Assembly (NCBI GenBank): GCA_945639195.1
Contig: CALZEE010000002.1
Coordinates: 1 to 64,000 of the forward strand
Direction of reading: 5' to 3'
DNA from: an uncultured Ignatzschineria sp.
Lineage (GTDB): Bacteria > Pseudomonadota > Gammaproteobacteria > Cardiobacteriales > Wohlfahrtiimonadaceae
DNA length: 64,000 nt
The translations under genes and the position numbers were made by a program. Positions within the stretch are counted from its first letter, which is position 1. Each line of letters starts with the position of its first letter. Positions 8,562-18,156 of this stretch are shown here, in pieces. The notes below the pieces were generated by a model. It was given only the letters and a program-made list of their open reading frames with translations, ran no database searches and had not been told where the DNA came from.

Positions 8562-10199
8562 ATGAATAATAAAATTTTTACTAATGGGCTAATTTTACCA
8601 AATGCAGGACCTACATCTGTTGAGGCTGTCTTAGTTCACAAAAATGAAATTATAAAAGTTGGAACGCTCAATGAATGTCAAGCCACTGCGAATAATGATT
8701 ATGAACTAGTTGATCTTCAAGGAAAATGTATGGTTCCAGGATTTATAGATCCTCATATTCACCCTATGATGTTGGGGATGTGTAAAATTTGGGCGGATGT
8801 AAGTTATCCTGGTGTTCAAAGTATTGATGATTTAGTCAATGTACTTAAAGCCCATGGTGAAAAATTACCTAAGGGCGCGGCGATTAGAGGCTATGGTTTC
8901 GACCAACGTAAGCTTAAAGAGTTAAGACACCCAACCGCTACAGATTTAGACCGAGTATCAACTGAAGTTCCTGTACAGATTATGCATACCAGTGGTCATT
9001 GCAATGTTATTAATACTTCTTACATGCGTGAGCTTGGGATTCGGGATAATACACCTGATCCTGAAGGTGGATCTATGGGGCGTGATAAAAATGGTTTTCC
9101 AACAGGATCTCTATTTGATAGTGCTAATGACTTTTTGTCGGGGTCTGATGTTGGCGGGGTGAAGCCTGGTAATCACGGGCCAAACATTCATATGCCAGAT
9201 AACACAGATAACTTAATGCAACGTTTTGAAGTAGGGCAGCAATATATTTTAGCAGCAGGTATTACAACTGTTAATGAAATCCAACTTGCAAGACCAGAAT
9301 TAAATACTTACTTGTCAGCAAGAGATCAGGGAAAGCTTAAGATTCGAGTCGAAATGTCATTTCTCTCAAATTATTTAGATGAGGTCATTGAGCTTGGTTT
9401 TAATAGTAGTTTTGGAGATGATTATTTAACAATTGGTTCGATTAAATACTATTCAGATGCATCATTATTAGCGGGTACAGCAAATATCAGCACGGGGTAT
9501 ATGGATAGTGATGTTCATGAAGGATATAACTACCATACAGCGGATGAACTCATTGATTTAATCGTGAAGGCTCATAAAAATGGATTGCATACAGCAACGC
9601 ATGCACAAGGTGACTTAGCAATCGAAGTCGTTTTACAGGCAGTTGAAAAAGCGCAAAAAGAGCATCCTAGAACTGATGTTGTACATCGAATTGAACACTG
9701 CGGATTACCAACAGAAGATCAGGTTAGACGTATGGGTGAGCTGAGAGTTTATCCTGTTCCACAACCTGAAATGAACTATCTTTATGGAGATGGGGTTGTT
9801 AATGCGGTAGGTATGGAAATTGCCCAAAACTACTCGCCTATGGCATGGTATAAAAAATATGGATTACCGCTTATTCTTTCATCAGATGCGCCTGTTACAG
9901 ATCCTAATCCTATGGAGGCTATTCATGCAGCTGTCTCTCGTAAAACAATTTTAGGAACAATTTTAGGAAGCCATCAAGCTATTACCGTTGAGGAGGGAAT
10001 GCAGGCATATACGATAAATGCCGCAAAAGTTGTTAGAAGAGATAAGCAAGTGGGTTCCATTGAAGAGGGGAAGCTCGCGGACTTTGCTATTTTAAGTCAA
10101 TCTCCATACGAGGTATCAATGAAAGAAATTGATTTACTGCGGGATATCTATGTTGAACAAACATGGGTTGATGGAAGACTTGTTTATCAGAAACAATAA
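8562..10199 (+). CDS. YtcJ-like metal-dependent amidohydrolase (Amidohydro_3)
   Basis: A 545-residue member of the amidohydrolase superfamily, YtcJ/Amidohydro_3 branch. Metal ligands are visible in order: GFIDPHIHPMM (HxH), THAQGDLAIE, HRIEHCGLP and LSSDAPVTDPNP (final Asp). It ends with the composite beta-sandwich segment SIEEGKLADFAILSQSP. The start at 8562 follows an excellent AAGGAAGGAGA ribosome site. It is first in an operon with a BCCT transporter and a ThDP enzyme, suggesting hydrolysis of an imported amide- or guanidino-type compound. The substrate is not deducible. A second family member lies at 61978-63588. Confidence 0.85.
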   Translation: MNNKIFTNGLILPNAGPTSVEAVLVHKNEIIKVGTLNECQATANNDYELVDLQGKCMVPGFIDPHIHPMMLGMCKIWADVSYPGVQSIDDLVNVLKAHGEKLPKGAAIRGYGFDQRKLKELRHPTATDLDRVSTEVPVQIMHTSGHCNVINTSYMRELGIRDNTPDPEGGSMGRDKNGFPTGSLFDSANDFLSGSDVGGVKPGNHGPNIHMPDNTDNLMQRFEVGQQYILAAGITTVNEIQLARPELNTYLSARDQGKLKIRVEMSFLSNYLDEVIELGFNSSFGDDYLTIGSIKYYSDASLLAGTANISTGYMDSDVHEGYNYHTADELIDLIVKAHKNGLHTATHAQGDLAIEVVLQAVEKAQKEHPRTDVVHRIEHCGLPTEDQVRRMGELRVYPVPQPEMNYLYGDGVVNAVGMEIAQNYSPMAWYKKYGLPLILSSDAPVTDPNPMEAIHAAVSRKTILGTILGSHQAITVEEGMQAYTINAAKVVRRDKQVGSIEEGKLADFAILSQSPYEVSMKEIDLLRDIYVEQTWVDGRLVYQKQ

Positions 10200-10252
10200 G
10201 TCTCTCTCAATATTTTAATTAATTCCTAACAGTTGTTAATTAAACCTAAAGA

Positions 10253-10278
10253 CTGCTAGTGGGAAATCCCACTGGCAG
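10253..10278 (+). other. Intercistronic hairpin
   Basis: CTGCTAGTGGGA and TCCCACTGGCAG form a near-perfect stem between the amidohydrolase and transporter genes. No T-run follows, so it is more likely an mRNA-stability or processing element than a terminator. Confidence 0.5.
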
Positions 10279-10312
10279 GATTCTTCTTGTTTGAAATTTA
10301 AGAGAGGCGAAT

Positions 10313-11815
10313 ATGTTTAAAAATAGTAATGTAGATCTTGTATTGTGTGTTGGCAGCTCTATTTTAGTATTGTTGGCGGTAAGTTTACTCGCTATCTACC
10401 CGGTGCAAGCTAATGATCTAATAAATGATGTGTTCGTTTTTATAACGAAGATCGTTGGGATTCCCTTATTATGGATCTGTTTTTTCTCGTTAGTATATTG
10501 TATTTATATTGGTATTCGTTATGGGCATATTCGTCTAGGAAAGGAAACCCCAGAATATTCTTTGTTTAATTACATTTCAATGGTGATGTGTGCTGGACTT
10601 GGGTCAGCTTTTGTTATTTGGTCTTTAGTTGAGTGGGTTTATTATTATACTTCACCGCCATTAGGTATCGAATCGAGATCGATCGAAGCGGCTGAATGGG
10701 CAACGGTATATAACTATTTCCACTGGGGATTTATTCCTTGGGCAATGTTCTTGCTTGCGACTATTCCTGTATCTTATGCTTTTTATATACGTAAGGTTCC
10801 AGCATTACGCTTAAGCACGGTTTGTGCTGCAATGTTAGGAGATCGACCTTCAACAAGAGTTATTGAGAAAATTATTGAATTTACCTTCATTTTTAGTGTT
10901 GTTGGTGGATTGTCTGTGACATTAGGGCTAGGAATACCAATGATTGCAGAAGGAATTGCACATCTCTTTGGCTTTAAGGCTACATTCATGACTAATATCT
11001 TTACGACATTAGGGATTGCTATGATTTTCACGATGAGTTCGTATATCGGTATTGGGAAAGGAATGCGGATTTTGAGTGCTGCAAATATTTATTTTGCAAT
11101 TTTCTGTTTAGCGCTCATCTTCATCATTGGACCAACCTATTTTATTATGGGGCAGATAACTAATGGTTTTGGTCTCATGATGCAGAATTTTTTAAGAATC
11201 AGTTTTAATACAGATCCTATCGCGCAAGGTGGGTTCCCCGAAGCTTGGACGATATTTTTCTATTCGCTAGGAATTGTTTATGCAGGCTTAATGGCATTAT
11301 TTATTACTAAAATTTCTAGAGGGAGGACATTAGGAACAATGATTTTTACCGTCTTAATTGCGGGTTCTGCCGGATGCTTCCTTTTCTTTGGAATTAATGG
11401 TGCTTTTAGTATGGATCTATTCTTATCAGGCAAAGTAGATGTTGTTTCTTTATTGCTATCAGAAGGGAATGGTCAAACTGTTATTGCTATTTTAGAAACG
11501 ATTCATTTTCCTAAACTTGCAGTGGTAGGATTTATAGTATTAATCTCATTATTCTTGACGACATCTTTAGATTCTGCTGCATTTTCATTGTCTGCTGCGA
11601 CGACTGTTAAGTTAGGAAATGATGATAATACGTCGAAAACTTTGAGGTTGTTTTGGTGTGTTTTGTTAACGCTTATTCCAACAGGGATGACCTTCATAGA
11701 AGCACCTTTAACTTCCTTACAGACTGTTGCAATATTGGCATCTTTGCCATTGTTAGTTGTAATGATCTATATGAACTATGGATTTTTAAAGTGGCTCAAA
11801 GAAGATGGTTATTAA
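10313..11815 (+). CDS. BCCT-family transporter (betaine/carnitine/choline type)
   Basis: A 500-residue integral membrane protein with about 12 helices. BCCT features include GLGSAFVIWSLVEWVYYY in TM3 (CaiT-like aromatic substrate box), YNYFHWGFIPWAMF and TTSLDSAAFSLSAATT near TM9. Short N- and C-terminal tails argue against an osmosensing BetP type. The spelling of TM3 is closer to substrate:product exchangers such as CaiT, but that is only suggestive. It lies between a hydrolase and a decarboxylase, so it probably imports their substrate, a quaternary amine or guanidinium compound. The start follows AGAGAGGCGAAT. Confidence 0.87.
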   Translation: MFKNSNVDLVLCVGSSILVLLAVSLLAIYPVQANDLINDVFVFITKIVGIPLLWICFFSLVYCIYIGIRYGHIRLGKETPEYSLFNYISMVMCAGLGSAFVIWSLVEWVYYYTSPPLGIESRSIEAAEWATVYNYFHWGFIPWAMFLLATIPVSYAFYIRKVPALRLSTVCAAMLGDRPSTRVIEKIIEFTFIFSVVGGLSVTLGLGIPMIAEGIAHLFGFKATFMTNIFTTLGIAMIFTMSSYIGIGKGMRILSAANIYFAIFCLALIFIIGPTYFIMGQITNGFGLMMQNFLRISFNTDPIAQGGFPEAWTIFFYSLGIVYAGLMALFITKISRGRTLGTMIFTVLIAGSAGCFLFFGINGAFSMDLFLSGKVDVVSLLLSEGNGQTVIAILETIHFPKLAVVGFIVLISLFLTTSLDSAAFSLSAATTVKLGNDDNTSKTLRLFWCVLLTLIPTGMTFIEAPLTSLQTVAILASLPLLVVMIYMNYGFLKWLKEDGY

Positions 11816-11912
11816 ACAAGCGATATAGAAATCAATTATCGCTATGGATGAGAAGTTTTTGTAGATGAGTTTATCTATAGAGATATGAGAATTTTGGGAA
11901 GGAAAAGAGTGT

Positions 11913-13556
11913 ATGGATCAGAATCATAAAAAACTTACATGTGGTGAATTCTTAGTAAAGCAATTGGACGCTTATGGCGTAGAGCTCGTTTTTGGTATCC
12001 CGGGAGTGCATACAGTAGAGTTATATCGTGGATTCTTGAAGACTAATCTTACACATATAACCCCAAGGCACGAGCAAGGTGCTGGTTTTATGGCAGATGG
12101 TTATGCGAGAAGTACAGGAAAAGTTGCAGCTTGTTTTATTATAACCGGACCGGGAATGACGAATATACTTACAGCAATGGCGCAAGCATATGCGGACTCT
12201 ATTCCAATGTTGGTTATTTCCACAGTAAATGAAGTAAGGACTTTAGGGAAAGCTGAGGGTCGGCTACATGAGTTAAAAAATCAATCTCAACTTGTTGAGG
12301 GGGTTGCGGCTTTTAGCCAAACCGTTTATTCACCAGATGAATTACCTATTGTGCTCGCTAAAGCATTTTCTTTATTTGAAAGAGATCGACCTAGGCCTGT
12401 TCATATTGAAATCCCTACAGATGTAATGACAATGGATGCCAGTCATTTAACTCTACGAACCAAACCTGAAGGCGTCACTAAAAGGGTAGATCCTACGGCT
12501 GTTAGCCGTGCATTTGAGTTGTTAAAACGGGCAGAAAGACCATTTCTGTTCTTAGGAGGGGGCGCATGCGAAGTACTTGAGTCAGATATTGTGAAGATTG
12601 CTGAGTTCTTTGATTTGCCTGTACTTTATACTGTGAATGCTAAAGGGGTTTTTCCTAAGTCACATCCTTTAGCAATTGGGTCTTATCAATCTACGGTAGC
12701 TGTAAGAAATATGGTGAAAGAATCGGATGTGATTCTGGCAATAGGAACAGAAATCGGAGAAACAGATTACGATGCTGTTTTTGATAATGGATTTAAATTG
12801 ACAGGAGAGATGATTAGAGTAGATATCGATACTACACAGTTAAATAGTAATTATCTTGCGACTTTAGGGATTCAAGGGGATGCTTATTCCTTTTGTCAGG
12901 AACTGAGAAAGTTGATAGATGGTCAGGTTAATCAATCATTATTTAATGCAGAAGAGAGCAGAGCGGCAATAATGACGGCCCGTGTTAAAGCGACTATTAA
13001 AAATGATTTTTCTCCTGAATATTATCAGCAAGCTAAAATATTAGAGGCGATACAAGAGATTGTTCCAGATGTTTTATTTGTTGGGGATTCAACGCAGATT
13101 GTTTATTCTGGGAATTTTTTATTCGAGGCAAATAAGCCCAAGCAATGGTTCAATTCTTCGACAGGGTACGGTACTTTAGGGTATGCATTGCCTGCTGGCA
13201 TTGGTGCTAAGTTAGGAAATAGGGATAGACTTGTTGTTGTACTAATTGGGGATGGGGGGATTCAGTTTACATTGCCAGAATTAGCTTCGGCAGTTGAGGA
13301 AAAATTAAATCTAGTAATTATCTTGTGGAACAATCAAGGCTATCAAGAGATTAAGCGATTTATGAAAAATGCGGATATTCCAACGATAGGTGTTGATATT
13401 TATACCCCCGATTTTTTAACAATCGCACAAGGATTTGGTTGTAATACTTATGAGTTAAAGAGTTTAGATGAGATAACAACTGCCATTATGCAAACACGCA
13501 ACGAGAACGTTCCGACAGTGATAATGATTAATGAGGATGATTATTATCAAGCGTGA
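11913..13556 (+). CDS. ThDP-dependent decarboxylase, AruI-like (5-guanidino-2-oxopentanoate decarboxylase type)
   Basis: A 547-residue thiamine diphosphate enzyme with the usual Pyr, central and PP domains. The Pyr domain carries GIPGVHTVELYRG and the catalytic Glu in PRHEQGAGFMADGYA. The PP domain carries the Mg-ThDP motif VVVLIGDGGIQFTLPEL ending NNQGYQEIK. The GVHTVELYRG stretch is what I know from enzymes annotated as 2-ketoarginine decarboxylase (AruI), rather than acetolactate synthase. No regulatory small subunit is nearby. With the BCCT carrier and amidohydrolase it suggests catabolism of a guanidino or amino compound. Which 2-oxo acid it decarboxylates is inferred only from family resemblance. 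Confidence 0.75.
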   Translation: MDQNHKKLTCGEFLVKQLDAYGVELVFGIPGVHTVELYRGFLKTNLTHITPRHEQGAGFMADGYARSTGKVAACFIITGPGMTNILTAMAQAYADSIPMLVISTVNEVRTLGKAEGRLHELKNQSQLVEGVAAFSQTVYSPDELPIVLAKAFSLFERDRPRPVHIEIPTDVMTMDASHLTLRTKPEGVTKRVDPTAVSRAFELLKRAERPFLFLGGGACEVLESDIVKIAEFFDLPVLYTVNAKGVFPKSHPLAIGSYQSTVAVRNMVKESDVILAIGTEIGETDYDAVFDNGFKLTGEMIRVDIDTTQLNSNYLATLGIQGDAYSFCQELRKLIDGQVNQSLFNAEESRAAIMTARVKATIKNDFSPEYYQQAKILEAIQEIVPDVLFVGDSTQIVYSGNFLFEANKPKQWFNSSTGYGTLGYALPAGIGAKLGNRDRLVVVLIGDGGIQFTLPELASAVEEKLNLVIILWNNQGYQEIKRFMKNADIPTIGVDIYTPDFLTIAQGFGCNTYELKSLDEITTAIMQTRNENVPTVIMINEDDYYQA

Positions 13557-13609
13557 GGAATTTTATAGGGTTATTACGCCTATTTACAAAGGATTTTTAT
13601 AATAAAAAA

Positions 13610-13642
13610 AGAGGCTTGTTCTGTATAGGATAAGCCTCTATT
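13610..13642 (-). terminator. Terminator between convergent genes, mainly for glmS
   Basis: AGAGGCTT and AAGCCTCT pair around a 14-base loop. On the minus strand a T-run follows (AAAAAAA just left of the stem on the plus strand), so it best serves glmS. It may also end the AruI-like gene. Confidence 0.75.
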
Positions 13643-13678
13643 ACATTAATACCAAAGCTATTGCATATATATTTATTT

Positions 13679-15520
13679 TTACTCAACCGTCAGCGATTTT
13701 GCTAAGTTTCTGGGTTTATCAATATCTTCACCGCGTACGAGCGCCGCGTAGTAAGCGACGAGTTGTACAGGGATTGTAAGCAGAATAGGGCTCAGCGCAT
13801 CACTCACTTCAGGAACATGCATGATGTGGGCACCTTTGAGGTCATCAAGCGGTTCTTTACTATCGGTAATAATAAAGAGTTTCCCTTTGCGCGCGAGCAC
13901 TTCATGCAGATTTGCGCGGACTTTCTCAAAGAGAGCATCATGTGGTAACAATGCAATAATAGGCATTTTGTCATCAACAAGGGCTAGCGGACCATGTTTA
14001 AGCTCTCCTGCAGGATAAGATTCAGCATGGATATAGCTGATCTCTTTAAGCTTTAGTGCTCCTTCTGCAGCAATAGGGAAGTGAATTCCTCTCCCTAGAT
14101 AAAGGGCGCTCTTAGCATCAAGAAGTAGATGTCCCCATTCGCTTGCGCGCTCTTGGCAGTTAAAGCTCTGAGCAATCATTGCCGGAAGTGCTTTGAGCAT
14201 TTGTAGATGTGATTCTAACTGTTTGGTAGAGAGCTGCTCTTTTGCGAGCGCAAGGCTATTTGCAAGGATAAAAAGCGCTGCTAGCTGTGTGGTAAATGCT
14301 TTAGTTGACGCAACACCTACTTCAATACCGGCTTCCGTATAGAAGCGACAATCACTTGTACGTGGTAAAACACTCTCTTTCACATTGCAGATTGCTAGTG
14401 AGGCAAATGCGTTATGCGCAATCGCATGTTTAAGCGCTTCGATAGTATCAAGCGTTTCTCCCGATTGAGAGATGGTAATGATCAGCGTGTGATCTTCCAT
14501 TAAAATATCACGATAACGATATTCACTTGAAATTTCGACATTTGTAGGGATTTTCGCAATGGTCTCAAACCACTGTTTTGCGACTAAGCCGGCAAAGTAT
14601 GATGTACCGCATGCTAAGATTTGAATGCGTTTAACTGCAGGGAAGAGAATGGGCGCTTTGAGTCCAAATAATGCCGGGTCAAATTGTGCATTAAGCGCAG
14701 CTTCTGCCGTTTTTTCAATAACATGCGGCTGCTCAAAGATTTCTTTAAGCATAAAGTGAGCATAGTGACCAATATCGAGCTTTTCAATAGAGAGATCTGA
14801 AATATGTACTTTAGATTCAATCTCTGCAGGAGATAGCTCAACGCCTGCTTGATTAGTAAAGTAAGGCAGATTGCCGGCTTGCATAACGACAAGATCCCCT
14901 TGCTCAAGATGAAGTAGACGGTTGGTCTCAGGGACGATCGCGGCAATATCGGAGGCGATAAATGTGGTGTCATCTTTGAGCCCTAGAATTAATGGGCAAC
15001 CTTGTGCTGTCGCAATTAATGTTTTTGGATCATTTGCATCGAGTACAAGTAATGCATAATTGCCTGCTACATTCGCAATGACGGTGCGAATAGCGCTGAT
15101 GAGATTCGGACTTGTGGTTGATGCTTCATGGAGAAGATGCGCTAATACTTCCGTATCTGTCTCGGACGTAAATGTATAGCCTTTTTCAATGAGGCGTTTT
15201 TTATGCATTTCATAGCCATCAATTATCCCGTTATGCACGATCATAAGATGGTCTGATTGGTGGGGATGCGCATTTTCTTTGGTAACACCACCATGTGTTG
15301 CCCAACGGGTATGACCAATACCAATATGGCTTTGGAATTGAGTCGCTTCCTCAATAATATTTTGAACTCTACCAACGGCACGAATACGTGTTAGTTGATT
15401 GTCATCTAAGAAAGCGATACCGGCTGAATCATAGCCTCGATATTCGAGTTGTTCTAAGCCTTTGAGAAGTGTTGGAAGGATATTGTGATTGTGACTAATT
15501 ACTCCGAAGATTCCACACAT
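13679..15520 (-). CDS. glmS: Glutamine--fructose-6-phosphate aminotransferase GlmS
   Basis: A 613-residue GlmS, close to the family's usual 609. It converts fructose-6-P plus glutamine to glucosamine-6-P, the first step to UDP-GlcNAc for peptidoglycan and LPS. The nucleophile Cys2 is in MCGIFGVISHN. Glutaminase residues HTRWATHG and HNGIIDGYE follow. Two SIS domains come next (CGTSYFAGLVAKQW, ISQSGETLDTIEALKHA and LGRGIHFPIAAEGALKLKEISY). The C-terminus DKPRNLAKSLTVE is the standard sugar-site tail. It is monocistronic; glmU is not adjacent. Confidence 0.98.
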   Translation of the reverse strand: MCGIFGVISHNHNILPTLLKGLEQLEYRGYDSAGIAFLDDNQLTRIRAVGRVQNIIEEATQFQSHIGIGHTRWATHGGVTKENAHPHQSDHLMIVHNGIIDGYEMHKKRLIEKGYTFTSETDTEVLAHLLHEASTTSPNLISAIRTVIANVAGNYALLVLDANDPKTLIATAQGCPLILGLKDDTTFIASDIAAIVPETNRLLHLEQGDLVVMQAGNLPYFTNQAGVELSPAEIESKVHISDLSIEKLDIGHYAHFMLKEIFEQPHVIEKTAEAALNAQFDPALFGLKAPILFPAVKRIQILACGTSYFAGLVAKQWFETIAKIPTNVEISSEYRYRDILMEDHTLIITISQSGETLDTIEALKHAIAHNAFASLAICNVKESVLPRTSDCRFYTEAGIEVGVASTKAFTTQLAALFILANSLALAKEQLSTKQLESHLQMLKALPAMIAQSFNCQERASEWGHLLLDAKSALYLGRGIHFPIAAEGALKLKEISYIHAESYPAGELKHGPLALVDDKMPIIALLPHDALFEKVRANLHEVLARKGKLFIITDSKEPLDDLKGAHIMHVPEVSDALSPILLTIPVQLVAYYAALVRGEDIDKPRNLAKSLTVE

Positions 15521-15787
15521 TATTGTCTGCTCGCTTTATGAGTCGATAAAGAACTTTATTTTAAAGTTTTTTGGGGAAATTCCCAATAAAAAAATACAAT
15601 ATCTTCAAAGTGCGGATTAAATAGAAGAATCTTTGCAAAAGATACGAAAAATCAATATCATTGTCTATAATAAGAGGATGAAAAACAGGGGTTAATGTGT
15701 ATTAAACTCCTGAGAAAACCGATAAAGTCCGCAAAGATTTTGCAACAATTTGATAAATTTACGATCTAATAAGAGAGCTTATAAATT

Positions 15788-16366
15788 ATGGAACTCATTA
15801 AATACAGTACACTTCGAGAAGAGCCTTGGAAAAACGGTTTGGGAACGACTCGTCAAATTGTTATTTGGCCATTAGATGCAGATCTTAGTAATTTCCAATG
15901 GCGCGTAAGTGCTGCTGCAATTATTTTCCCAGGTCACTTCTCTCATTATCCTGGCGTTTCAAGAAGTTTAAGCGTTCTCTCTGGGAAAAGCGCTTCCCTA
16001 AAGCTGGGAGAAGAGATCAAAACCTTAGCTTATCAAGGTCCTGTCGTATCATTTGATGGCGGTGATCATGCGGAAGTTTTAAGCGCAGATGGCCCTGTAT
16101 TAGATTATAACGTCATGAGCCGAGATGAATCAGTAAAACATGAGCTTTTCTGCAAAACATTAAAGCAAGGTGAAGTATATAACCGTCAAGGCGACTTCAC
16201 ATTAATTACCGTATTCAATGGCTGCGAACTGATCTTTGATGGTCAAGTTGTACGTATGGCTGAATATGATTCTGTACTCTTTACAGAGCGTGATGCAGTT
16301 GAGTTAGTCTTTAATAATGGTGGCGAGCCAACATCAATGCTTATCACTGAAGTTTGGAATCAATAA
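15788..16366 (+). CDS. HutD/Ves family cupin-like protein
   Basis: A 192-residue protein of the HutD/Ves family (bicupin fold). The diagnostic opening EEPWKNGLGTTRQI is present, followed by WRVSAAAIIFPGHFSHYPGVSR and VVSFDGG. HutD proteins accompany histidine utilisation genes and are thought to limit flux, while the E. coli relative Ves is cold- and stress-linked. No hut genes lie nearby, so a Ves-like stand-alone role is as likely. The gene is divergent from glmS across about 270 bases. Confidence 0.82.
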   Translation: MELIKYSTLREEPWKNGLGTTRQIVIWPLDADLSNFQWRVSAAAIIFPGHFSHYPGVSRSLSVLSGKSASLKLGEEIKTLAYQGPVVSFDGGDHAEVLSADGPVLDYNVMSRDESVKHELFCKTLKQGEVYNRQGDFTLITVFNGCELIFDGQVVRMAEYDSVLFTERDAVELVFNNGGEPTSMLITEVWNQ

Positions 16367-16414
16367 TTACTCCAAATAGATGACGTAATAATTGATTACG
16401 CAATAGATAGATTA

Positions 16415-16453
16415 AAATGCCTTAGTATAAATATGATACTAAGGCATTTCTTT
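16415..16453 (+). terminator. Rho-independent terminator after the HutD/Ves gene
   Basis: AAATGCCTTAGTAT pairs perfectly with ATACTAAGGCATTT and is followed by CTTT. It may also act on the convergent nuclease gene. Confidence 0.85.
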
Positions 16454-16491
16454 ATGTGCTGATAACTTGGGTAGGGCAGGGGAAAGTAGAT

Positions 16492-17349
16492 TTAGAGCGC
16501 CATTTTTGTTTTTGACTGAGCACTTACTTTTACCTTAACCGGCGCCTGAGATTTTGGGCGTTCTTCCATGGGTTGTAATCCGTTAATCATCTCACCAAGT
16601 CTTTTTCGATCAATTAAAATAACATCGAGCTTAATTGCGGCTTCAATGGCTGCTTTGGTAAAACCACTATTGGTAATGACGACAATTTTGTCGAGCTCAT
16701 AGAGATCTTTGGCGGTGTAAATTTCTTGAATTGCTCCGAGGGTGACATTTTTCGCCCAACGTTTACATTGGAATCCATAACGAATACGCTCGTGCTCTGC
16801 ATAAACATCCAAGCCTTTATCATTACTATAATTCGAGACTTTAATTTTTTTAAATCCATGGAGATGGAGGAGGTTTGCGACATAATGCTCAAATACTTCC
16901 CCATCCATGGTATCTATCTGCTCTAAACGATATTTCCCAGCCCTACGATCCTTTACGTAATCTCCTTTGAAAACTTTGAAAGAGATGAGCGTCTTGCCTA
17001 ATCCAATGACTCGATCCCCGATAGCTTTGAAGGTGGGAATGATAGGGATTAGCGCCATTAAAAAGGGGTAGAGCGGATTAATGTGACTAAAGAGTGTCAA
17101 ATAGAGAATAAAACTCCCCCAAGCCATTGTAATCATGAAGGCTTCTGAGGCAGAGAGAAACAGCCATCTACCGATATTGATAAAGGGAATTAAGAATAAA
17201 ATAATGAAGTAGATGAAGCCTAGGCTTGAAAGCCACACATTTTCGGAGTGAATAAGAGAGAGTCCCATTAAGGCGAGCGCCGAAATAGTGATCATGGGCG
17301 TAATAAAATAGCCAAAAAAATATTTATATATCGTAAATGCGCAATTCAT
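16492..17349 (-). CDS. Membrane-anchored Mrr-like (PD-(D/E)xK) nuclease domain protein
   Basis: A 285-residue protein. Residues 1-115 hold three or four hydrophobic helices. From about 145, MDGEVFEHYVANLLHLHGF opens an Mrr_cat-type nuclease domain. The catalytic elements are visible as SNDKGLDVYAEHERI (Asp), then FQCKRW (QxK replacing ExK) and TNSGFTKAAIEAAI. Mrr enzymes cut methylated DNA. Membrane-fused versions are widespread but largely uncharacterised, and a defence or DNA-uptake-linked role is possible. The adjacent TauE-type gene is co-directional at 48 bases, but a functional tie is doubtful. No methylase or specificity subunit is nearby. Confidence 0.8.
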   Translation of the reverse strand: MNCAFTIYKYFFGYFITPMITISALALMGLSLIHSENVWLSSLGFIYFIILFLIPFINIGRWLFLSASEAFMITMAWGSFILYLTLFSHINPLYPFLMALIPIIPTFKAIGDRVIGLGKTLISFKVFKGDYVKDRRAGKYRLEQIDTMDGEVFEHYVANLLHLHGFKKIKVSNYSNDKGLDVYAEHERIRYGFQCKRWAKNVTLGAIQEIYTAKDLYELDKIVVITNSGFTKAAIEAAIKLDVILIDRKRLGEMINGLQPMEERPKSQAPVKVKVSAQSKTKMAL

Positions 17350-17397
17350 CTTCGTATAACTTTATTTATCTCTCTGCGCAAAGCTCGATAGAATCAA

Positions 17398-18156
17398 TCA
17401 TAGGAGCAATATGATACCATTTATTCCAGCACGAATTCCTAAAATTAAAAGAATCAAGAGAATAATTCGTGTGAAAAAAAGTTTTGAGACTTTTGCGCGA
17501 AAATAAATCCCAATAAAAAGAGCGATAATTGAGAGAAGCGTGATGGCGCCAAGCATGACGAGAGATTGTGTGGGGAGTGCAAAAATTGTTGATTTTAACA
17601 TCCAAAACTGCACAGATTTTCCGGTGAGATAGGCGAGATTACCTGCTTTTATGATCTCCTTCGTGCTTTTGTCCGTAGAGAGCAGATAGATCATTAACAG
17701 CGGTGACATCGCATTCGTTGAATTCCCAATAATGCCGGCAAAAATGCCAAAAAAGATCAAAGTGAAGGGATTAATGGGAATTCGCCAACGAACCCCTAAA
17801 AATGTCGTAATGACATAAAATAGAATGATAAATGAGAGTAAAAAATAGAGATAGACTAGATCTAATATAAATAGGAGCTTCACCCCAAGATAGCCACCAA
17901 TCATAGATGAGAGTACTAAGAGCCAATATTTTTTGAGGTAATAGGCAAACTCAAGTAGAAGTGGGCGATCATTTTGACTAAAGAGAATGAAAAGATTAAT
18001 AAAGAGCGCCGGAAGAAGAACCATAATAATTGCATCTTCAAAGCTCATCATATTGGCTAAAACGCTGGTCGTAATCATCGGGAAGCCAAGCCCTGTAAGT
18101 CCATGCAATATGGCTGCAAAGGTGAAGAGAACGATTATTACGGGTGTATTTGTCAT
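17398..18156 (-). CDS. TauE/SafE-family permease
   Basis: A 252-residue protein with about eight hydrophobic helices and the family's glycine-rich opening (ILHGLTGLGFPMITTSVL), plus the repeat-related GIFAGIIGNSTNAMSPLLMIYLL. TauE/SafE proteins move sulfite, sulfoacetate or related organic anions out of or into the cell. No sulfonate genes are nearby, so the substrate cannot be named. The start ATG at 18156 is preceded by a weak AG-rich stretch. Confidence 0.85.
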   Translation of the reverse strand: MTNTPVIIVLFTFAAILHGLTGLGFPMITTSVLANMMSFEDAIIMVLLPALFINLFILFSQNDRPLLLEFAYYLKKYWLLVLSSMIGGYLGVKLLFILDLVYLYFLLSFIILFYVITTFLGVRWRIPINPFTLIFFGIFAGIIGNSTNAMSPLLMIYLLSTDKSTKEIIKAGNLAYLTGKSVQFWMLKSTIFALPTQSLVMLGAITLLSIIALFIGIYFRAKVSKLFFTRIILLILLILGIRAGINGIILLL

